The position numbers were made by a program, and so were the translations under genes. Of a stretch of DNA of 64,000 nucleotides, positions 17,457-27,618 are shown piece after piece (position 1 is the first letter of the stretch; every line of letters begins with the position of its first letter). A model generated the notes under the pieces. That model was given only the letters and a program-made list of their open reading frames with translations, did no database searches and was not told the DNA's origin. This DNA comes from CAZZDK01 sp964652235 (GTDB lineage: Bacteria; Pseudomonadota; Alphaproteobacteria; UBA9219), in assembly GCA_964652235.1 (NCBI GenBank), contig CAZZDK010000008.1:15335-79334 (forward strand). Direction: 5' to 3'.

Positions 17457-18131
17457 ATGCTGCCCTGCTTTTGCTGCTTTTCCTCGAGATGGACGCACCG
17501 GTCTCTTTTGGCGGTTTTGGCGGGGCTTTTCCTTGTTCTGGCTTTAGCTTCGGCTTTTGTTCTGCAGAATTATCACCAGGCTCTTATGAACGAGCGCCAG
17601 GACCGCACGCGTAAAATGGTCGATAACGCCTACGCGCTTGTGGCCTATTATAAGAAGAAAGCGGACAAGGGAGAACTGGACGAGGCGAAGGCCAAACATT
17701 ACGCCCTAGAGACGATCAAACAGATCATGCCGGAACCGAACGGCTATTTTTGGGTCATCGACACCTACCCAAGAGGCGTCATGCATCCCGTAAAAACTCC
17801 ATGGGAGGGAGTCGATCTTTCGGATTACCGCGACCTGGACGGCAAGAAGCTGTTTACCGAAATGGTTCGCATCGTGCGTACGCAGGGAGAGGGCTTTATT
17901 GATTACGCCTGGAGCAAGCCGCACCTTTCCGGGGAGAAACTTTATCCCAAAAAATCTTACATCAAACTTTATGAGCCGTGGGACTGGATTATCGGAACCG
18001 GTGTTTATATCGACGATATCAACAAATCTTTCTGGAACGCTGTCATCGTCGCGTGCGGGCTGACGATCGCCGTTTTGATGTTCGCGATGGCGCTTGCGAT
18101 GACGATTTCCGAAAGCCTTAAAAAAGAGTGA
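17457..18131 (+). CDS. Membrane Cache-domain sensor without output domain
   Basis: 224 residues. A membrane segment at about 17-36, an extracytoplasmic single Cache domain (about 40-190; PNGYFWVIDTYPRGVMHPVK, IDYAWSKPHLSG, WDWIIGTGVYIDDI), and a second membrane segment at about 193-218, then a short charged tail (SESLKKE). Such domains normally feed a HAMP/MCP/kinase module, which is absent. The stop lies 3 bases from the stop of the convergent hybrid kinase. It may act as a separate sensory partner of that kinase, which has no membrane region; this pairing is inferred. Confidence 0.82.
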   Translation: MLPCFCCFSSRWTHRSLLAVLAGLFLVLALASAFVLQNYHQALMNERQDRTRKMVDNAYALVAYYKKKADKGELDEAKAKHYALETIKQIMPEPNGYFWVIDTYPRGVMHPVKTPWEGVDLSDYRDLDGKKLFTEMVRIVRTQGEGFIDYAWSKPHLSGEKLYPKKSYIKLYEPWDWIIGTGVYIDDINKSFWNAVIVACGLTIAVLMFAMALAMTISESLKKE

Positions 18132-18134
18132 TTT

Positions 18135-20453
18135 TTATTTGCGCACCCATTGCGTGAGCATTCTCGTGATCTGTTCCTGCCGCAGGGGCTTGTTCAGATA
18201 ATCATCCATGCCGGACTGGAGGCACTTTTCGCGCGTGCCGATCATGGCGTCAGCCGTCAGCGCGACGATGGGCGTATGCCCGCCTGTCCGCAGTTCTTCC
18301 TCGCGGATGGCCTTTGTCGCCTCGAATCCGTCCATTTCCGGCATTTGGCAGTCCATGAAGATGATGTCGAACTTTTCATTTCTGAATTTTTCGACCGCAT
18401 CTTTTCCGTTAACGGCGGAAGAGACCGCGCATCCGTGCTTTTCCAGGATTTTGACGATCAGCATCAGATTAATCATCATGTCTTCGACGACCAGGGCCTT
18501 GACGTCCGAAAACATATCAGGCCGAACCGTTTTGCGCAGGCGGCCCGTTTGCGCCAGGCTTGCGACCAAGGGGCGGGTGACCAGCGGCATCTTTTCGCCT
18601 TCCGCCGTCACCTCGAGCAAAAGCTGCATACCGCCCTTAAGATCGTCCGGGAAAAACGGTTTGAGAAAATAGCCCGCAAATCCCATCTCGGTGGCGTAGT
18701 CCACGCCTGCCGTTTGTCCGAACGCGGTGATCAGGAGGGGAAACGGCCAGGGAATTTGCGAGGCCTCTTTGAGCCAAAGAAGGAGGTTTTTCGCCTCTTC
18801 CTCGCCGATGAAGTAATCGCTCAGAACAAAACGGTAGGGATCGTTCGCGAACGCCGCCGTTTCGATCAGGCCCTTCGCCGCGGCGAAGGTAGAGCAGGAA
18901 TCCGTCCGCAGACCCCATTCCTGGGCGTATTTCTTGAGAATATCCGACGAAACGGCATGGTCGTCGGCGATAAGAACGCGCACGCCTTTCAGGTCGAAAT
19001 CGGAAACGGAAGGCGGCTTTCTGCTTTCGTCCTGTGCCGGAGATAGGGGAATTTCAAGGGAGAATTTCGAGCCTTTCCCCTGCTGGCTGGAGACATCTAT
19101 GCTGCCGCCCATCAAGGAAACCAGGCCTTTGGAAATAGCCAGGCCCAGGCCGCTGCCGCCGAATTTTCGCGTGGTCGTCCCTTCGACTTGCGAGAACTTG
19201 TCGAAAATAAAATCGAGTTTGTCCGGAGGAATGCCGATGCCCGTATCCTCCACGACGAAGCGGACCCGAAAAGTTCCCGGCGAATCCTGCCGACAGGACA
19301 ATCGAACAAGAACGTGTCCGGCTGCCGTGAACTTGACGGCGTTGCCGACGAGATTCAAAAGAACCTGCCTTAAACGCCCCGGATCGCCGTTCATAAAACG
19401 CGGCGAGCCGAGCGGCAGGTCCGCCAGAAGCTGGATCCCTTTTTCCTGCGCCCGCGTAAGAACGAGATCCGTGACCTCGGAAACGAGGGAGAAAAGGTCA
19501 AAGTCCGTCTTTTCCAGTCGTATCTTTCCGGTTTCTATCTTTGAGAGGTCGAGAATGTCGTTGATAAGCTCAAGCAGGCTTTCGCCGGATCGCCGGATGG
19601 CTTCGACCCAACCGCGCTGGTCGTAGGAGAGGTCGGTGTCGAGCAAAAGATCCGTCATGCCCAAAACGCCGTTCATGGGCGTCCGTATCTCGTGGCTCAT
19701 ATTCGCGAGAAAGTCGCTTTTCGCCGCCGTCGCGCGTTCCGCGACCTCCTTCGCGGTTCGCAGAGCTTCCCGGGCTTGCGAATCCTCGACGAGTTTTTGC
19801 AGGGCCGTCTGTTCGCGCGTTTGGTCCGTGGCGATCAGGACGATTTTAGAAAGGTCGCCGTCCTGGTCGTAAACGGGGCGATAGCGCAGCGTTATATGCA
19901 GTCCGTCGCCGTGTTCATAGGAACCGGGAGCCAGCGCGATGACGTCCTCGAAGCTGAGCCTCGTCTTCCTACGATCGAAAAGCATGGAAAGGATTTCGGA
20001 AAAAACCCCCCGTTTTTCTCCTTCAAGGCGAAGAACGTCGACGATGTTCTTTCCCGCAGGGTTCGTTTCTAAAAGCGTCAGGCAGGCCTTCGAAAAGACG
20101 TCCGAACAGACTCCGGCCCGATCAAAGAACAAAAGCCCTTGGTCCAGGCTGTCGAGCATGGCGTTGATCGCGACATTGAGGTCTTCCAGCCGATAATTGG
20201 CCTCGTTCAACTCGCCCGAACTCAGCTCCAGGTTTCGCAGCGCCATTTTAACGCGGCTCTCGTATTCGCCGTAAACGAGATCCACGCTGTCGAAAAAGTC
20301 CGGCATATTCTCCAAAAGGGGGCCGTATATATCCGCCAGGACGGGGCTTTTTTCGCGCAAAAGAGCCGCCAGCTCGGAAAGCCTTTTTTCAGCATCCTTG
20401 TGCCGGAGGATTTTTTCAAACTGGCGCAGAATTTTTCTGGAGCGGACCGTCAT
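18135..20453 (-). CDS. Cytoplasmic hybrid histidine kinase (PAS-HisKA-HATPase-REC-REC)
   Basis: 772 residues with no membrane segment. An N-terminal coiled region and a PAS-like segment (about 95-215) precede HisKA with phospho-acceptor H254 ([15 protein letters not shown]). The HATPase has its N-box ([13 protein letters not shown]) and G-boxes ([24 protein letters not shown]). REC1 (about 490-620) is atypical ([22 protein letters not shown]). REC2 (about 650-770) is canonical ([25 protein letters not shown]). The start codon overlaps the stop of the FIST gene (ATGA), indicating translational coupling and FIST-HK partnership. Confidence 0.92.
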   Translation of the reverse strand: MTVRSRKILRQFEKILRHKDAEKRLSELAALLREKSPVLADIYGPLLENMPDFFDSVDLVYGEYESRVKMALRNLELSSGELNEANYRLEDLNVAINAMLDSLDQGLLFFDRAGVCSDVFSKACLTLLETNPAGKNIVDVLRLEGEKRGVFSEILSMLFDRRKTRLSFEDVIALAPGSYEHGDGLHITLRYRPVYDQDGDLSKIVLIATDQTREQTALQKLVEDSQAREALRTAKEVAERATAAKSDFLANMSHEIRTPMNGVLGMTDLLLDTDLSYDQRGWVEAIRRSGESLLELINDILDLSKIETGKIRLEKTDFDLFSLVSEVTDLVLTRAQEKGIQLLADLPLGSPRFMNGDPGRLRQVLLNLVGNAVKFTAAGHVLVRLSCRQDSPGTFRVRFVVEDTGIGIPPDKLDFIFDKFSQVEGTTTRKFGGSGLGLAISKGLVSLMGGSIDVSSQQGKGSKFSLEIPLSPAQDESRKPPSVSDFDLKGVRVLIADDHAVSSDILKKYAQEWGLRTDSCSTFAAAKGLIETAAFANDPYRFVLSDYFIGEEEAKNLLLWLKEASQIPWPFPLLITAFGQTAGVDYATEMGFAGYFLKPFFPDDLKGGMQLLLEVTAEGEKMPLVTRPLVASLAQTGRLRKTVRPDMFSDVKALVVEDMMINLMLIVKILEKHGCAVSSAVNGKDAVEKFRNEKFDIIFMDCQMPEMDGFEATKAIREEELRTGGHTPIVALTADAMIGTREKCLQSGMDDYLNKPLRQEQITRMLTQWVRK

Positions 20454-21598
20454 AGGGAATCCATCTCCGTCAGATAGGTAATCGTCATGGTCTGGCTGCG
20501 AAGCGACGGACGTTCACCGATGGAAGAGGATATCTGCCCGTAGGAGTAAAAACCGGCGAAAGGCGTTCCGGGAAGAAAGGAGTCCGCAACGGCTTCGATC
20601 TCTTCATCCATGTCTATGCCGAGAACTTTGCGGCGGCCCACGCAATCAACGAGAAGAGCGCAACCGTTCCTTTCCGGTCCCGGATGCGTCCGGATGGCCT
20701 CTGCCGCCGCCTGGGCCGCGCCTTGAATGAGCGCATCCGTATCCGCGTGCATGAGGCAAACGCGGCTTCCCTGCGGCACGTCGCCCGCCATAACCAGGGC
20801 GCCGTTCTCGTGATCAATGCTTAAAGCTGAGCGGATCAGGCCTGACATGGTTCGGTCCTCGCGCAGAATGGCGAAGGGATAAGCCAGTCCGCTGGCCGGA
20901 AGATCGCGGGCTTTTTCCCCCAGATATTGCTTATAAAGTTGAAGAGCGGGCTTGCCGTCCAGCTCTTGAAGGATATTGTCTTGCGCTTTGGTCACGCGCC
21001 GCGCAGGCCCGAAGGGGCGCCAGCCCCCTTCGCTGCCGCAGCTGACGGCGATGTTTTTGCCGTAAAGGCCGATGGCGACCGCGTAATTTTCGTAAATGTT
21101 CTCGCCGCAGATCGTGTGCGTGAGTTTGAAGGACATTTCATCTCCGGCCAGGCCGCCGCTGACGATAACCTGCTTGCCGAGAATGGAGAAAAGGCCGTCG
21201 GCAAGGCTGCTTCCGTTCACGTTCGTTCCGGGGCCAAGGACGAAAACGGCGCTGAGGTCTTCGGTTTTGAGTTGCTCGCCGAGCGCCTGGCCCGCGATGA
21301 TCGAATCCTCGGCCTTGGGGAGGGGACAAGCCGCCAAACGGACAGGCGTTTTATCAAAACGGACGGCAAGGAGAGATATCCCGCCGCTGTGTGCGCCGTC
21401 GTTCGCTATTTCTCCCGCCGTCGAGCAGCCGATGATGGCGCGGCCTCTGGTTTTCTCGAGAATGAACGAGCGCAAGGCGTCGTCGCGCAGAACGGGCGGG
21501 GTCGCGAAAAGAAAAAAAACCGTGGGATCTATAGCCAAAGCTTCTTCAAAAGCTTGGCCGATTCCTGTTTGATCCTTGGCCGTCGAGAAACTTTTCAT
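20450..21598 (-). CDS. FIST sensory domain protein
   Basis: 382 residues from the ATG at 21598 ([14 protein letters not shown]). FIST N- and C-domains span the protein: [45 protein letters not shown], then [14 protein letters not shown] and [17 protein letters not shown] proteins are proposed small-ligand sensors, possibly of amino acids, commonly coupled to kinases or cyclases. Here the gene overlaps the hybrid kinase start by four bases, so it probably supplies the sensory input for that kinase. Confidence 0.9.
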   Translation of the reverse strand: MKSFSTAKDQTGIGQAFEEALAIDPTVFFLFATPPVLRDDALRSFILEKTRGRAIIGCSTAGEIANDGAHSGGISLLAVRFDKTPVRLAACPLPKAEDSIIAGQALGEQLKTEDLSAVFVLGPGTNVNGSSLADGLFSILGKQVIVSGGLAGDEMSFKLTHTICGENIYENYAVAIGLYGKNIAVSCGSEGGWRPFGPARRVTKAQDNILQELDGKPALQLYKQYLGEKARDLPASGLAYPFAILREDRTMSGLIRSALSIDHENGALVMAGDVPQGSRVCLMHADTDALIQGAAQAAAEAIRTHPGPERNGCALLVDCVGRRKVLGIDMDEEIEAVADSFLPGTPFAGFYSYGQISSSIGERPSLRSQTMTITYLTEMDSL

Positions 21599-21790
21599 AA
21601 AAGAGGCCCCTGCGAGGCGGGAGAGGTGAATATTAGAATCAAGAAACCAGGTTACTTTATCGTAAATGTCTTTGAAGGGGGCTTGAGGGGCGGGTAAATA
21701 CGGTCGTGTTTTCTTACGGACCCTCATTAAAAGCCTGTTAAGGCGTATGCGCCTACGCTTTCCGTGCGCCCTGACGATGAGGGGTTCCTT
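21599..21790. promoter_or_regulatory. Divergent promoter region between two kinase units
   Basis: 192 bases separate the FIST-kinase operon (minus) from the large GAF kinase (plus). The stretch is AT-richer than its surroundings and must contain both promoters. I could not identify convincing -35/-10 boxes or an operator by eye. Confidence 0.35.
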
Positions 21791-24700
21791 ATGGTCAATG
21801 TCCCGTCCTTTCTTTTCGGAGAAGAGCTTTTTCCCCAGGAGGGCTGGCTCCTTTGGGCGACGATGGCCTTCATTGTCGGAATCGTGTCCGTCGTTATCAC
21901 TATCGCTGTCTCGTTCATCGCCAAACGCAAAGAAAAAGAGGCTTTGGCAAGGGGCGAGACCAGCGCTTTTCCCCGCAGATTGCTTACCATCGCCATGTCC
22001 CTCACGCTTTTGGCCATCTTATGGGTGGGCGGCAACAGCTTTAGCATCTACCGTTACGTGAATGGCAGCATTATCGAAGGATTTGACGCAAGCAGGATCG
22101 GAAGAAAGCTTCTCTATCTCGACAATGCGATGACCCTTTCCGTCCGGATGGCGGCGGTGACGGGGCAGGCGGATTGGCAAGACGCCTATCTCCGCCATAT
22201 GGGGAACCTGTTTTTCTCGCTGGGGCAGGTCCGAGACCTTCTCCGCGACGAGTCCTTGCGGGCGGCTCTGGCCGATTCGCAGAAAGGCCTTGAGCAAATC
22301 GGAAAAACCGAGAACGAGGTGCTTATTCTGATCCGAAAAGGCCTTTTTGCACAGGCGCTGGAAAGGTTGAACGACGAGAATTATGCGAAAGAAAAGAAAA
22401 ATTTTTCTGAAAGCCTTTTTACGCTTATGAGCAACGTTCAAAATGAAAATAAAGCCCGTCTGAGGACGCTGTCGGGCAACCTCTATTCGACCTTATATCT
22501 CGTCTTTTTTGGCGGCACTTTGCTTTTACTGGCCTGGTTTTACGCCTTGCGGAGCCTTCGCCGCTGGCAAAGGGAACTGGAGGCGACGAAGAACAGTCTG
22601 GCGATCAGAATCACGGAAAAGGAATATATGGACCGGCAGCTTGCCGAGTATGTCAGAAGCATGGAGCGCGCGCAGAAAGAAATCGTCGCCGCGCGTAAAC
22701 AGGCGGAACAAGAAGCCAGGACGACCAACCTTCTCAAAAGCGTGGCGGCGACGGCCAACAGGACGTCAGACGTTCGAACGGCCATCGCCAACATTCTTGA
22801 GCTGATTTGTCGTTTTACGGGCTGGCCGATCGGCCACGCCTATGCCGTGGACGAGAAAAACAAGCTCCTTAGGACGACCAGAATTTGGTACCTGTCCGAA
22901 CCGGACCGGCACCGGGATTTCGTCGAAGCGACCGAGGCGACCACTTTTCTGCGCGGCGAGGGCCTGCCGGGACGCGCGTGGGAGAAGCTTACGCCGTTTT
23001 GGATCGGGGATCGGGGCAGCGATTTCATTTCCCCCAGGCTCAGTAAGATTCCCTCTACGGAGATCAGGTCCGGGTTCGCCTTTCCCGTCGTCCACGGCGG
23101 CGAAGCGTCTTACGTTCTTGAGTTCTTTTCCACCAGTCCGTCCAAAGTGGACCCCCATTTCCTCGATATTCTGAGAGAAGTCGGCAATCAGTTGGTTTGG
23201 GTTATTGAACGGCGACAGAGCGAGGTCGCTCTACAGCAGGCTAAAAACGACGCCGAGAAAGCCAACGCGGCCAAAAGCGAGTTTCTGGCCAATATGAGCC
23301 ATGAAATACGCACGCCGATGAACGGCCTTTTGGGCATGTTGACCCTCGTTCTCGATACCGAGATGGGTAAGCAGCAGCGGGAGTGGATCGAAATCGCCCG
23401 CCAGTCGGCCGAAACGCTTTTGGATATCATCAACGACATTCTCGATATTTCAAAAATAGAGGCCGGTCAGCTCATCATAGAGACCATTTCCTTTCATCTT
23501 CGCGCCACTATTGAAGCTATCACCGATCTTCTTTATCCCAAGGCAATGGAGAAAGGGCTGAAGCTTCTCGTCGATGTCGATCCTCAGTTGCCGCTTTGGG
23601 CCGTGGGTGATCCGCTTCGCCTGCGGCAGGTGATCCTCAATCTTCTCGGGAATGCGCTTAAATTCACGGACAAAGGCCACGTGATTCTTCGCGCGCGCGG
23701 CGAGGCCCAAGAGGACGGGAACCACCGTCTTTACGTCGAGGTCGAAGATACGGGGATTGGAATCGCTAAGGAAAAGCAGGGGTACGTTTTCAACAAATTC
23801 AGCCAGGAACACGAATCCATCTCTCGTCGCTTCGGCGGCACAGGACTTGGTCTGGCCATCAGCAAAAAGCTGATCGATCTTATGGGCGGCAAAATCGGCG
23901 TGCGTAGTGAACCGGGCAAAGGGTCGACTTTTTGGTTCGAAGTAGCGCTCAAAGCCGACAAAAGCCGTCCTGGTCGCTGGGAAAACGGGCAAACGCTGGC
24001 AGGAAAGAGGATTCTTGTTGTCGAACCTTATCCGCTCATGCAGGAAATCCTTATCGGTTCCTTTGGGCCGCTGGATATTCGCGCCGACATCGTTCCCGGC
24101 GTCGCGGCGGCTTTAAGGGCTTTCGGCGAAACGGCTGAGGCGGGAAATCCCCCTCACTTTCTTGTCGTCGACGCTGATTTGCCGCGAGAGGAGTGGCGTT
24201 TTTTGCTTGAAAGGCTTTTTGCAAATCCTGCGGCAAAAGACGTTATTGCCATTCTCGCGGCGCCTCCGAATCTATCCCTTGATTCCACAGACGGGATAGG
24301 CCTTCATGTCGCCGGTTTGGTGCGCAAGCCCGTTTATTCCGGAGCCTTGCTCGATATGATGGCCTTTCTTTGGTTGAATAAGGAAAAACTTCCTTCCCTG
24401 GGGACGGTGACAAGCCACGCTCTTGAAGATCAAGGCGTTTTCTGGGGAAAGGAGAAGAGCGCCATTCAAGCGCAGAAAGCGGCTTTTCCGGGTCTGCGGG
24501 TTCTTCTTGTCGAAGACCAGCCGGTCAACCAGCTTCTTATGAAAACGGTTCTTGAAAAACTCCTTTGCGAAGTGGAAACGGCGGATAACGGAATTCGCGC
24601 CGTCGAAAAGGTGGGGAACGGGGCCTACGACGTCATTTTGATGGACTGTCAGATGCCGGAAATGGATGGTTTTGAGGCCACGCAGAAAATAAGATCCATG

Positions 24701-24880
24701 GAAATGGCGACGAACCGACACACGCCCATCGTGGCCCTTACGGCCGATGCCATGCAGGGCGACAAAGACCGATGTTTGTCCGTCGGAATGGACGATTACA
24801 TCAACAAACCGATCCGGCAGGCCAGGATCTTAGAGGTTTTGAACAGGGTGGCTACGGAAAAAGAAAAAGCGAAAAAATAG
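21791..24880 (+). CDS. Membrane hybrid histidine kinase (GAF-HisKA-HATPase-REC-REC)
   Basis: 1029 residues from the ATG at 21791 (GAGGGG seven bases upstream); a GTG at 21764 is an alternative. Membrane segments at about 20-40, 60-82 and 235-257 enclose a periplasmic helical sensor. A coiled coil follows, then a GAF domain (about 310-470), HisKA with H504 ([15 protein letters not shown]), HATPase ([41 protein letters not shown]), a degenerate REC1 (about 740-860) and a canonical REC2 with D952 ([11 protein letters not shown]). Its signalling core closely resembles that of the kinase at 18135-20453, suggesting an old duplication. Confidence 0.92.
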   Translation: MVNVPSFLFGEELFPQEGWLLWATMAFIVGIVSVVITIAVSFIAKRKEKEALARGETSAFPRRLLTIAMSLTLLAILWVGGNSFSIYRYVNGSIIEGFDASRIGRKLLYLDNAMTLSVRMAAVTGQADWQDAYLRHMGNLFFSLGQVRDLLRDESLRAALADSQKGLEQIGKTENEVLILIRKGLFAQALERLNDENYAKEKKNFSESLFTLMSNVQNENKARLRTLSGNLYSTLYLVFFGGTLLLLAWFYALRSLRRWQRELEATKNSLAIRITEKEYMDRQLAEYVRSMERAQKEIVAARKQAEQEARTTNLLKSVAATANRTSDVRTAIANILELICRFTGWPIGHAYAVDEKNKLLRTTRIWYLSEPDRHRDFVEATEATTFLRGEGLPGRAWEKLTPFWIGDRGSDFISPRLSKIPSTEIRSGFAFPVVHGGEASYVLEFFSTSPSKVDPHFLDILREVGNQLVWVIERRQSEVALQQAKNDAEKANAAKSEFLANMSHEIRTPMNGLLGMLTLVLDTEMGKQQREWIEIARQSAETLLDIINDILDISKIEAGQLIIETISFHLRATIEAITDLLYPKAMEKGLKLLVDVDPQLPLWAVGDPLRLRQVILNLLGNALKFTDKGHVILRARGEAQEDGNHRLYVEVEDTGIGIAKEKQGYVFNKFSQEHESISRRFGGTGLGLAISKKLIDLMGGKIGVRSEPGKGSTFWFEVALKADKSRPGRWENGQTLAGKRILVVEPYPLMQEILIGSFGPLDIRADIVPGVAAALRAFGETAEAGNPPHFLVVDADLPREEWRFLLERLFANPAAKDVIAILAAPPNLSLDSTDGIGLHVAGLVRKPVYSGALLDMMAFLWLNKEKLPSLGTVTSHALEDQGVFWGKEKSAIQAQKAAFPGLRVLLVEDQPVNQLLMKTVLEKLLCEVETADNGIRAVEKVGNGAYDVILMDCQMPEMDGFEATQKIRSMEMATNRHTPIVALTADAMQGDKDRCLSVGMDDYINKPIRQARILEVLNRVATEKEKAKK

Positions 24881-24910
24881 TCCTTTTCTTTGCCACATTT
24901 TCCGGCCAGC

Positions 24911-25573
24911 ATGACCGCTATGCGCACTCTTTTCCTTCTTTCGATTCTTTTCTGTCTGGCTTTCGGCCCCGTGTCCGCAGAGGCCGAGGGGCCAGCGCCA
25001 AAACCCGCTCAACTCAGCCAGCGCGAGCAGGCGGATGTGGCGCGGATCGAGGCCTATCTCAACACGCTTAAGAGCGTCAGCGCCAGGTTTCTTCAGGTCA
25101 GCGACAGCGGTGGGCTTCGCCACGGCACGATCGCCATTCAGCGTCCGGGCAAGATGCGCGTGACCTACGACGCGCCGGACAAGGATTTTATCGTCGCCGA
25201 CGGGTCGTTTTTGAATATTTGGGACGGCGAGATGGAGCAGCAGACCTCTATTCCTCTCGGTTCGGGCATTGCCGACTTCATCCTGCGGGAGAAGATTTCC
25301 CTTTCGGAAGACGTGGTCGTGACGCGTTTTGCGTATTATCCCGCCAAGATAGAGGTCTCGCTCGTTTCGACAAAAGAACCCGGCGAGGGGGAGCTGACGC
25401 TTATTTTCGAAGACAAACCCCTGCGCCTTCGCCAATGGCGCGTTGTCGACGCCCAGGGACGCACGACGGGCGTAAATCTTGAAGACGCTCGCGAGAACAC
25501 GACCTTTCCCGAAGGAACTTTTAATTTCATGCCGCCCAACATCGGCAAACCGCGCGGGAGCGGCAGGAGATAA
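24911..25573 (+). CDS. lolA: Outer-membrane lipoprotein carrier LolA
   Basis: About 220 residues. Signal peptide (LFLLSILFCLAFGPVSAEAE), then a LolA fold: VARIEAYLNTLKSVSARFLQ, the G-x-I-x-I-x-R-P-G-K-M-R-x-x-Y segment, VADGSFLNIWD, and LTLIFEDKPLRLRQWRVVDAQG. Shuttles lipoproteins through the periplasm to the outer membrane. The start may be the ATG at 24911 or 24920; neither has a strong ribosome site. The stop is 3 bases before xthA, so the two form an operon. Confidence 0.9.
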   Translation: MTAMRTLFLLSILFCLAFGPVSAEAEGPAPKPAQLSQREQADVARIEAYLNTLKSVSARFLQVSDSGGLRHGTIAIQRPGKMRVTYDAPDKDFIVADGSFLNIWDGEMEQQTSIPLGSGIADFILREKISLSEDVVVTRFAYYPAKIEVSLVSTKEPGEGELTLIFEDKPLRLRQWRVVDAQGRTTGVNLEDARENTTFPEGTFNFMPPNIGKPRGSGRR

Positions 25574-25576
25574 AAC

Positions 25577-26368
25577 GTGCGCCTTGCGACCTGGAACATC
25601 AATTCGGTGCGTTTGCGTCTGGGTCTTATCGAGCGTTTGGTTCATGAAAAGGCGCCGGACATTCTCTGCCTTCAGGAAACCAAAGTCGTTGACGACGCCT
25701 TTCCGCGCGAGGTTTTGCGCGCGCTCGGCTTTTCTTTCCAACACATCCACGGCATGAAGAGCTATAACGGCGTGGCCATTCTTTCCCGGGTCCCGCTGAA
25801 GAGAACGGGCCTCAGGCCCTGGCAGGGACGGCAAGACTGCAGGCACATCTTCGCCGAAACGGAAAACGGGACGGAAATCCATTGCGTTTATATCCCGGCG
25901 GGCGGGGATGAACCCGACCCGACGCGGAATCCCAAGTTCGCCCATAAACTCGGATTCTTGGACGAGATGACCGCCTGGTGGCGCGAACAGAAAACGACGA
26001 AAAAACCTCAAATTCTTCTGGGCGACATGAATATTGCGCCGCTTGAGAACGACGTTTGGTCCCATAAGCAGCTTGTGGACATCGTTTCCCACACGCCGAT
26101 CGAGGTCGAAAAACTGACCGCCATGCAAAAAGCGCGCGATTGGATCGACGTCGCGCGGCGTTTCGTTCCGCCGGAAGAAAAGCTTTATTCCTGGTGGAGC
26201 TATCGTTCGCCGAATTGGGAGGTATCGGACAGGGGCCGCAGGCTGGATCACATCTGGGTTTCGCCGGACATGGCGGGAGCGCTTCGCTCTTTTGAAATCC
26301 TCAAGCAAGCCCGCGGCTGGGAACCGAAGCCGAGCGACCATGTTCCGGTGATTGTAGACTTAAAGTAA
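25577..26368 (+). CDS. xthA: Exodeoxyribonuclease III
   Basis: 263 residues, GTG start. EEP-fold AP endonuclease/3'-5' exonuclease of base-excision repair. Motifs: LATWNINSVRLRL, LCLQETKV, VAILSR, YIPAGGDE, LLGDMNIAP (catalytic Asp and Asn), RRLDHIWVS and SDHVPVIVDLK with the catalytic His. The stop codon lies inside a 21-bp tandem duplication at 26363-26404. Confidence 0.95.
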   Translation: MRLATWNINSVRLRLGLIERLVHEKAPDILCLQETKVVDDAFPREVLRALGFSFQHIHGMKSYNGVAILSRVPLKRTGLRPWQGRQDCRHIFAETENGTEIHCVYIPAGGDEPDPTRNPKFAHKLGFLDEMTAWWREQKTTKKPQILLGDMNIAPLENDVWSHKQLVDIVSHTPIEVEKLTAMQKARDWIDVARRFVPPEEKLYSWWSYRSPNWEVSDRGRRLDHIWVSPDMAGALRSFEILKQARGWEPKPSDHVPVIVDLK

Positions 26369-26404
26369 AGCTACTGCCCCAGCAAGTAAAGCTACTGCCC
26401 CAGC
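26363..26404. repeat. Perfect 21-bp tandem duplication over two convergent stops
   Basis: Units 26363-26383 and 26384-26404 are identical (each contains AAGTAAAGCTACTGCCCC). The first unit holds the TAA of xthA. The second holds the stop of the opposite-strand YceI gene, and an extra copy of that stop lies in the first unit. A recent slippage duplication that left both reading frames intact. Confidence 0.9.
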
Positions 26405-26997
26405 GCCTGCATTTCGAGCATAAGCGTAATGGTCTCGCCGAAACGGCCGGGGATCTCCGGTGGATCGCCCATCGCAAAATCGGCCCGTTTCATCGCGCCG
26501 CGCAGGGACAGGCCGACGGCGGCGCCTTCCTTGGACCAGAATCCGCCTGCGCGGGGGCTGGTTCCGACTTGATTGAGCGTGGCCTCGAACGTCATGGGCT
26601 TGCTTTGTCCGTGGGCCGTGAGCGTTCCTTTAATCTCGGCCTTGCCGTCTTTGAAAGGCGTTTGCGCGGCGGCCACGAACGTGATTTCCGGATGGGCGCG
26701 CGGCTCGAAAAGGGATAAAAGGTCCGCAGCGGCGCCGCGATCCGCAACGGTCAGGCTCGCTACGCTTAAAGCCAGGCGCAGATTCCCGATGGTCTTGGTT
26801 TCAGGATCGAACGCGAAGCTGGCCGTGGCCTTTTCAAAAAGACCGAAGATATTCGCAAAACCCTGGTCCATGCNNNNNNNNNNGACCTGGAAGGCGGCAT
26901 TGAATTGGCTGGGGGGAACGTAATACTTCGCGCCTTCCGCGCGCGCCGAAGAAAAAAGAACGACGAAGATAAAGAAGAGAAGGAAGCGCGCCCTCAT
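26392..26997 (-). CDS. YceI-family periplasmic protein
   Basis: 201 residues including four unknown ones at a 10-N gap (26874-26883). Signal peptide 1-20 (FLLFFIFVVLFSSARA). A YceI lipocalin-like domain then has YYVPPSQFNAAFQV, ASFAFDPETKTIGNLRLAL, AHPEITFVAA, IKGTLTAHGQSKPMTFEATL and a C-terminal RADFAMG segment. The family binds isoprenoid-type lipids in the periplasm. Six bases downstream of the lipoprotein gene and probably the last gene of the purC-purS-lipoprotein operon. Confidence 0.85.
   Translation of the reverse strand: MRARFLLFFIFVVLFSSARAEGAKYYVPPSQFNAAFQVXXXXMDQGFANIFGLFEKATASFAFDPETKTIGNLRLALSVASLTVADRGAAADLLSLFEPRAHPEITFVAAAQTPFKDGKAEIKGTLTAHGQSKPMTFEATLNQVGTSPRAGGFWSKEGAAVGLSLRGAMKRADFAMGDPPEIPGRFGETITLMLEMQALGQ
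26874..26883. other. Assembly gap (10 N)
   Basis: Ten N inside the YceI gene. The frame is the same on both sides only if the gap length is 10 plus a multiple of three; four codons are unknown. Confidence 0.99.
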
Positions 26998-27003
26998 AAG
27001 ACA

Positions 27004-27351
27004 CTACTGCCAAAAGCCCGGTACGAAAGCCCACCCGAACTGACGCTTCTCCCATCTGTCCGGCGACCAGGCGGCCGTCGGGTTGGGTTTGGGCATATAG
27101 CTTCCGGGAACCCAGTCGAATCGGGCTCCATTATAGGACCAGTAACCGGGCCGCCATATTTGATGAAGCGGTTCCGGGTTGGGAAGACGCTCTTCGAAAA
27201 CGGGCGCGGGCGGCGGCGAAGGCGAAAGACCTTCGAAAGAGGAGACAACCAGCGGTTCGTCGGGCTGGGCGGGCGATTTCTCGAACCAGCCCGCGCAACC
27301 GGCCAGGGCCAGGAAACAAAAGAACGGGAGAAAAAAAACGGGATTTTTCAT
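27004..27351 (-). CDS. Lipoprotein with WxxGxW-type repeats
   Basis: 115 residues. A lipoprotein signal (FFLPFFCFLALAGC) with the acylated Cys at 19. After a Pro-rich linker come the repeats IWRPGYWSYNGARFDWVPGSY and WEKRQFGWAFVPGFW (each under 20 residues apart), typical of YXWGXW/WXXGXW-repeat proteins of unknown role, often exported to the outer membrane. It lies between purS (27 bases upstream) and the YceI gene on the same strand. Confidence 0.8.
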   Translation of the reverse strand: MKNPVFFLPFFCFLALAGCAGWFEKSPAQPDEPLVVSSFEGLSPSPPPAPVFEERLPNPEPLHQIWRPGYWSYNGARFDWVPGSYMPKPNPTAAWSPDRWEKRQFGWAFVPGFWQ

Positions 27352-27378
27352 GTTCGGAAACCCCTTGGAGGAAGAGGA

Positions 27379-27618
27379 CTAGAGAAGCGTGACGCGGAAA
27401 TCCTCGATCACAAGATTGGCAAGAATTTTTTTTGCCATCTCTTCGGCGGCGGCGGTCGCTTTGGCCGGGTCCGTTTCGTTCATTTCGAGAAGGATGCATT
27501 TGCCGACGCGAACATCGCCCACGCCAGCGAAGCCAAGCGTTCCAAGCGCATGGCCGATGGCCTTGCCCTGCGGGTCCAGAACGCCGTTTTTTAGCATGAT
27601 ATCAATGCGGACTTTCAT
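27379..27618 (-). CDS. purS: FGAM synthase subunit PurS
   Basis: 79 residues, normal length. Small bridging subunit of the PurLQS phosphoribosylformylglycinamidine synthase. Recognised by [20 protein letters not shown] at the start and by [14 protein letters not shown] near the end. The start overlaps the purC stop by four bases. The usual next genes purQ and purL are not downstream. Confidence 0.93.
   Translation of the reverse strand: MKVRIDIMLKNGVLDPQGKAIGHALGTLGFAGVGDVRVGKCILLEMNETDPAKATAAAEEMAKKILANLVIEDFRVTLL

Noticed and set aside
24830..26341. A 503-residue frame antisense to lolA and xthA
   Set aside because: Both plus-strand genes have complete family motifs; the antisense frame has none.
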